Source of the DNA: Bacteroides sp. 43_108
GTDB taxonomy: Bacteria > Bacteroidota > Bacteroidia > Bacteroidales > Bacteroidaceae
Assembly (NCBI GenBank): GCA_001915545.1
Contig: MNQS01000219.1
Span: 1 to 11,764 of the forward strand
DNA length: 11,764 nucleotides
Direction: 5' to 3'
A program made the position numbers and the translations under genes. This document shows positions 8,437-11,764 of this stretch, in pieces. The notes below the pieces were generated by a model. The model was not told where the DNA came from. It saw only the letters and a program-made list of their open reading frames with translations, and searched no databases. How positions within the stretch are numbered: position 1 is the first letter of the stretch; every line of letters begins with the position of its first letter.

Positions 8437-9003
8437 ATGGCAATTATGGAACAAGATTACCTTGATAGTTTTGAAAACAATCTGCAGGAGCGTTTGCTCG
8501 GCATTGCTACAGAATGCGGAATGCTTGAAGGCACACTTTTGTCAAGTTCGGATATTGATGATTTTTGGTTCTCTGTGGCTCCTGGTTATTTGGCAGATGC
8601 TGTAACTCAGGTGCAGAACTATCCAACCGTATCGTTGGCATGGGCCGCTTATCTTGGCTTGGGCGTGGCGTGCGGATGGGATCTTGATTGGAATACATTT
8701 TCAAAGGCTGACTATCAGTATTTTCTTGGCCCTAATAGTTTTGATGATATGGACGATCATATTGTCGGTGACATATTAGGACTTGCCATAGATGGAAATG
8801 AAGCTGCTGGTCTTGAAAAAATTTTCAGAAGCTGTGCACAGCTTTCCATAGATCTTATACGTCATGAACAGGTAGAACCGCAGAGTCCTATGGCATTCCA
8901 TATTTTTGCACGTGCATGTAGGGCCATGTATCGTATCGGTGCTTCTATCGAACTTAAGCGATTGGGATACAGACTTGAACGTGTGGGTATGCAGGAATGT
9001 TGA
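8437..9003 (+). CDS. Conserved-looking hypothetical protein, 188 residues
   Basis: I cannot assign a named family. The protein is acidic at the N-terminus, rich in Trp and Tyr, and looks mostly helical. It has no signal peptide, lipobox or clear membrane helix, so it is probably cytoplasmic. Visible blocks are DIDDFWFSVAPGYLADAV (39-56), YPTVSLAWAAYLG (62-74), FDDMDDHIVGDILGL (102-116) and a basic C-terminal part with IRHEQVEPQSPMAFHIFARA (140-159). These dense motifs suggest a conserved Bacteroidales protein, but that is an impression, not a search result. The start could be M1 (8437) or M4 (8446). It precedes the peptide gene by 61 bases with no terminator between, so co-transcription with the peptide and lipoprotein is plausible. 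Coding character is clear; function unknown. Confidence 0.85.
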   Translation: MAIMEQDYLDSFENNLQERLLGIATECGMLEGTLLSSSDIDDFWFSVAPGYLADAVTQVQNYPTVSLAWAAYLGLGVACGWDLDWNTFSKADYQYFLGPNSFDDMDDHIVGDILGLAIDGNEAAGLEKIFRSCAQLSIDLIRHEQVEPQSPMAFHIFARACRAMYRIGASIELKRLGYRLERVGMQEC

Positions 9004-9064
9004 CGATGCTTCCAGCTGATTTTTGCGATTATATGGATTTACAGTATAATTAACTTATTATTTT

Positions 9065-9211
9065 ATGGAAACAGACAAGAAAATGTATGAGTCTCCTGAT
9101 TTTGAAGTTGTAGAAATTCAGGAAGAACAGATTGTGTGTGGTAGTGATATACCTGAAGCTTCAAGAGGAGCAAGCCACGACCGTTTTGAAACAGATACGT
9201 ATGAATGGTAA
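9065..9211 (+). CDS. Small acidic peptide, 48 residues, overlapping the lipoprotein start
   Basis: The frame starts METDKKMYESPDFEVVEIQE, continues through EEQIVCGSDIPEAS and ends ETDTYEW before TAA. It has no signal peptide, one cysteine and a terminal tryptophan. The order K-x-Y-x-S-P-x-x-E-V-x-E, then an acidic stretch, then I-x-C-x-S, resembles small uncharacterised peptides that I recall as common in Bacteroidales genomes, often beside surface-protein genes. That similarity is from memory and no function is known to me. Its last 11 bases overlap the first codons of the lipoprotein gene in another frame, which suggests translational coupling. The non-random composition and the tight overlap argue that it is real. 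It could be a peptide precursor, a regulator or a partner of the lipoprotein. Confidence 0.65.
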   Translation: METDKKMYESPDFEVVEIQEEQIVCGSDIPEASRGASHDRFETDTYEW

Positions 9212-11297
9212 GTTTATGTCAAGGCCGGTAAGTCATTCGTGTTTGTGTGCTGCCGGTATGTTTTGCGTCATGATGTTGGCTTCATGTTCGGATGAAGTTT
9301 ACGAGGACGATAATGATGGTGCAAAAGTTGCAATGGAGTTTTCTGCAAGTACCGAGGCAACACGTACGGTTCTGGAGAGTACAGGCAGTGTCAGTTGGGA
9401 AGCCGGTGATGCTATTTCCCTGTTCGACCCGTCAGGCAATAATAATATGTTTACAACATCTCACGGCGGTGAAAGTGTTATATTCAGAGGTGCGGCAGTA
9501 AGTGCCGATGGCAAGTACTATGCGCTTTATCCTTACGATGCAGATGCGGAGTTGTCCGGCACTGTTTTCACTACCGTACTTCCCGCACAGCAGAGTGCCC
9601 GGGAAGGAAGTTTTTCTTCTATGCTTAATCCTTCTGTGGCCGTAGCTGATGGACCAAATGAATCTCTGTCTTTTAAGAATGCATGTGCTGTTATAAAGTT
9701 TTCTTTTACAACTACGACAGATGCAGAAATATCGAAAGTAGTGTTTCGTGGAAACAATGAAGAGCCATTGGCTGGAAATATGCGGATAGATGCAGGAGTA
9801 ACTTCTCCATCTGCTGTTATCTTGACTGATGGAGCATCTAGTGAAATAGAACTGTCGGGAACTTTTGCACCTGATAAAGATTATTATTTTGTTGTTGCCC
9901 CATGTTCTTTGAGTAATGGTTTTACCATTACTTTTTATAATAGCAAAGGTAAGGCTTGGTCACGCGTTGGAACAAAAAGCGCTTCGTTAAAGGCTGGTTA
10001 TATATTGGATTTGGGAACAAGCACTGTAGGTTATTTCTCGTCATGTGAACTGATAGATGGCGTTTACCATATCTATGATGCTGATGGACTTGTTGAGTGG
10101 GCATCTAAAAAAGACGTATTGACGAAAGATGTTGTCATTGAAAATGACATAAATATGTCTGGTAAGCCTTGGTATCCTGTTGGTACAAATCTTACGGATG
10201 GATTTTCTGGCGATTTTGACGGCAACAATAAGACTATCAGCAACTTGTCTATAGATGGCAATTCTTCTGGAGATGTCGGCTTTTTTGCTGGATTAGCCCA
10301 AAGCGCAAAGGTTCATGACGTGATATTCGATAGTGCTAAAGTGATCGGAGCTTCTTCTTCATGCTCGGGTGTTGTTGCAGGCGCCAATTTGGGCATCATT
10401 GATGATTGTAGAGTAAATAACTCTAATGTATCTGGTAATTATGCAGGTACTTTAGTCGGAAACAACAGTCGTCAAGTAAATAATTGTAATGTCAGCAATG
10501 TCGTGATTGATGCATCTAATTCTGGTGGAGGTATTGCTGGAGTAAGTTATGGTAAGATTGAATATTGTACAGTTACTGGTTCTGGAACTATAATTACTGC
10601 ATCTGGAATCAATAGTCGTGCTGGAGGTATTGTAGGTGAAACAACCCAGCAAAGTAGTATTACTACTAGTGGTAGACTCTTGAAATGTGCTGTTGACGGA
10701 GTCAAAGTTTCTGCTTCTATGGCTGGTGGTATAGCTGGAGAAAATGGGTTTGGTTACATTGCACAATGTGTGGTAACTGCGACCTCAATATTTCATGAAT
10801 CTACAGACGCCAGTTGCCGTATAGGTGGAGTTGTCGGATATAATAGCAGAGGTGAGATTATTGCGTCATATTCTGCATTTTCTACTGTTGGAAAGGATAG
10901 TCTGACATCAGAAGCTATTGGCGGTATTGTTGGTTATAACTATAATAGTGCGGCTCAAGTGTACGGTTGTTATTCTACAAACGTGTCATTGCTTGGTAAT
11001 GTTAGTGGAGACGAAGCCGGTATAGGTGCCATTGCTGGTTATAACAGTGGGAATGTGATTTCTTGTTATGCCGTATTGACACCAGGCGTAACAGGCATTA
11101 AGCTTATAGGTAAAGGTTCTGGTGCTGTGCATAGTGTTGAAGTTGGAACTTCAGATTATGGCAATCTTATTGAAGATGTTGAAGTTATTAAATGTGCAGA
11201 CGGAACAGTCTGGAATGCAGAAGAGATTTGGAAAATTACGGCATCCGACTATCCAATTATCAATGCAGATTACGTCGTAGAAGGACCAGCTGAGTAG
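9201..11297 (+). CDS. Surface lipoprotein: fimbrillin-like (Mfa-like) N-terminal domain plus GLUG repeats
   Basis: Residues are numbered from the ATG at 9201 (698 in all). The signal is lipoprotein type: a hydrophobic core then LASC with Cys29 as the lipidated residue. The following SDEVYEDD resembles the acidic export signal that sends Bacteroidetes lipoproteins to the cell surface. Residues about 45-275 look like a fimbrillin-like domain (Mfa_like_1 type): VSWEAGDAISLF (64-75), YYALYPYDA (106-114), VLPAQQ (126-131) and LSFKNACAVIKF (156-167). Residues about 280-380 contain FSGDFDGNNKTISNLSI (335-351), the usual entry to a beta-solenoid. Residues about 384-640 are degenerate GLUG repeats (GGIVG, GGVVGYN, CYS). 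The C-terminus ends EIWKITASDYPIIN. An upstream GTG at 9132 would swamp the signal peptide and is rejected; ATG 9216 is an alternative. Probably an adhesin or fimbria-associated protein; the ligand is unknown. Confidence 0.85.
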   Translation: MNGKFMSRPVSHSCLCAAGMFCVMMLASCSDEVYEDDNDGAKVAMEFSASTEATRTVLESTGSVSWEAGDAISLFDPSGNNNMFTTSHGGESVIFRGAAVSADGKYYALYPYDADAELSGTVFTTVLPAQQSAREGSFSSMLNPSVAVADGPNESLSFKNACAVIKFSFTTTTDAEISKVVFRGNNEEPLAGNMRIDAGVTSPSAVILTDGASSEIELSGTFAPDKDYYFVVAPCSLSNGFTITFYNSKGKAWSRVGTKSASLKAGYILDLGTSTVGYFSSCELIDGVYHIYDADGLVEWASKKDVLTKDVVIENDINMSGKPWYPVGTNLTDGFSGDFDGNNKTISNLSIDGNSSGDVGFFAGLAQSAKVHDVIFDSAKVIGASSSCSGVVAGANLGIIDDCRVNNSNVSGNYAGTLVGNNSRQVNNCNVSNVVIDASNSGGGIAGVSYGKIEYCTVTGSGTIITASGINSRAGGIVGETTQQSSITTSGRLLKCAVDGVKVSASMAGGIAGENGFGYIAQCVVTATSIFHESTDASCRIGGVVGYNSRGEIIASYSAFSTVGKDSLTSEAIGGIVGYNYNSAAQVYGCYSTNVSLLGNVSGDEAGIGAIAGYNSGNVISCYAVLTPGVTGIKLIGKGSGAVHSVEVGTSDYGNLIEDVEVIKCADGTVWNAEEIWKITASDYPIINADYVVEGPAE
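10350..11120 (+). repeat. GLUG-repeat coding region
   Basis: About seven or eight degenerate units of 25-40 codons each carry a glycine-rich turn (GVVAG, GTLVG, GGIAG, GGIVG, GGIAG, GGVVG, GGIVG, GAIAG) followed by a strand, usually with a Cys or Tyr: CRV, CNV, CTV, CAV, CVV, CYS, CYA. At the DNA level the units are not identical, so this is an old protein repeat rather than a recent tandem duplication. It is predicted to stack into a beta-solenoid. Confidence 0.75.
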
Positions 11298-11331
11298 TAT
11301 TTCCATATATTCTCCATGTTTTTGCAATAGC

Positions 11332-11475
11332 AAATGTAGAAAATTCAAAACGATGGCAATGGACCATTGTAAAGTAATATCACAATAAAATATTTTGTGA
11401 ATTTGTAAATACGGAATTCTGATCAGTCAGAGTTCCGTATTTTTGTAATGTATAAACATTGGGTTTTCTACATTT
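11332..11475. repeat. 12-bp inverted repeat flanking the terminator
   Basis: AAATGTAGAAAA (11332-11343) and TTTTCTACATTT (11464-11475) are exact reverse complements, 120 bases apart, placed on either side of the terminator hairpin. They could close a longer stem in the mRNA 3' end. Both arms are A/T-rich, so chance is a real possibility. Confidence 0.3.
11409..11444 (+). terminator. Intrinsic terminator after the lipoprotein gene
   Basis: The arms at 11409-11422 (ATACGGAATTCTGA) and 11427-11440 (TCAGAGTTCCGTAT) pair over 14 bases with one G-T wobble, close on a 4-base loop TCAG, and are followed by TTTT. It lies about 110 bases after the stop codon and closes the 8437-11297 gene group. Confidence 0.88.
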
Positions 11476-11670
11476 TCTTTGTAAGTAGAGATAAAGCAGT
11501 TTGATACAACGTTGTATGATTAAAGACATTGCAGGAGTACAAGGTTTGCTTATGTTTACTCGTTTTCAATCAAATTGTTTATGTCACAGTTGAGAATATA
11601 AGGTAGTTTTTGACGGCACTAGTGTCCACTAAAAATTAGAGGACGAGTTAAAAATTATAATTACTAAATA
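11445..11670. other. Gene-free stretch between terminator and right IS end
   Basis: No gene is seen in these 226 bases. A perfect 14-base palindrome, ATACAACGTTGTAT, lies at 11504-11517 and could be a protein-binding site or chance. A second structured motif at 11622-11644 resembles an IS terminus and is listed separately. AT content rises toward the right IS end. Confidence 0.5.
11622..11644. repeat. Imperfect palindrome resembling an IS terminus
   Basis: GTCCACTAA (11624-11632) and TTAGAGGAC (11636-11644) are reverse complements with one mismatch around AAA. The stretch starts GTGTCCA, the same seven bases found at the terminus of the nearby right IS end (11677-11683). It may be a relic of another or related insertion element. 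The evidence is only this short motif. Confidence 0.3.
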
Positions 11671-11760
11671 AATAGGGTGTCCAGTTCTACGTTCCTAAAA
11701 ACGTAGTACAAAACGCCCTCGTTATTGTTAATACAATGCTCTTAAATTCAATGCTTTAAT
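11671..11760 (-). repeat. 90-bp inverted repeat, right copy
   Basis: This is the exact reverse complement of 101-190, with the same internal hairpin at 11687-11706. The flank just outside it (ACTAAATA) resembles the flank of the left copy (ACTAAAAT), which may reflect an A/T-rich target preference. A longer match beyond 11760 is hidden by the window end. Confidence 0.9.
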
Positions 11761-11764
11761 AAGC
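11671..11764 (+). mobile_element. Right insertion-sequence end (partial, runs off window)
   Basis: This is the same terminus as the left element in opposite orientation, so its gene would read rightward out of the window. Only 94 bases are present, ending before the promoter region seen in the left copy. The two copies therefore flank the 11.5-kb core with identical ends facing inward and transposase genes pointing outward. Confidence 0.6.

Noticed and set aside
9132..9200. Upstream GTG start for the lipoprotein gene, adding 23 residues
   Set aside because: It would place a charged, unrelated sequence before a clear lipoprotein signal peptide, and it lies wholly inside the peptide gene in another frame.
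10452..10766. Ser/Thr/Asn-rich antisense frame under the GLUG repeats
   Set aside because: Its low-complexity composition is simply the complement of the repeated Gly/Val/Asn codons; no independent start signals are seen.
9801..11120. Possible CRISPR-like or tandem DNA repeat
   Set aside because: The periodicity is at protein level (GLUG turns); the nucleotide units are divergent and unequally spaced, with no fixed spacers.

Overview
The window looks like Bacteroidales chromosome (Prevotella/Bacteroides-type). The evidence is the gene content: a secreted GH2 beta-galactosidase, a DUF1680 (GH127/GH146) arabinofuranosidase, a fimbrillin-like lipoprotein carrying GLUG repeats, and a small acidic Y-x-S-P peptide. 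It is also the signals: TAnnTTTG-type promoter boxes, no clear Shine-Dalgarno sites, and a lipobox followed by acidic residues. The genus cannot be fixed from sequence alone. No tRNA, rRNA or CRISPR array was seen.

Layout. Positions 1-190 and 11671-11764 are outward-facing ends of the same repeated element. They share a perfect 90-bp inverted repeat (101-190 against 11671-11760). The left copy also shows a promoter and the first seven codons of a gene running out of the window, so these are probably two copies of one insertion sequence in opposite orientation. Between them lie about 11.5 kb in two blocks.

Block 1 (about 194-8067) is a divergent glycan-degradation pair. On the minus strand is a beta-galactosidase with a C-terminal F5/8-type (CBM32-like) domain; its signal-peptide end is cut off by two frameshifts. 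On the plus strand is a 1124-residue predicted beta-L-arabinofuranosidase, ending at a strong terminator. Both appear built for export and would act on galactose- and arabinose-containing plant glycans (arabinogalactan, pectin side chains, hydroxyproline-rich glycoproteins). No SusC/SusD pair or regulator is in view, so this is at most a fragment of a polysaccharide utilisation locus.

Block 2 (about 8225-11444) is a separate plus-strand group: an unrecognised 188-residue protein, an unlisted 48-residue peptide gene, and a 698-residue surface lipoprotein whose start overlaps the peptide's stop. A strong terminator closes the group.

Most worth a second look are the peptide/adhesin overlap, the double frameshift in the GH2 gene, the inverted IS ends around the region, and the Ig-like plus FIVAR-like modules on the arabinofuranosidase.
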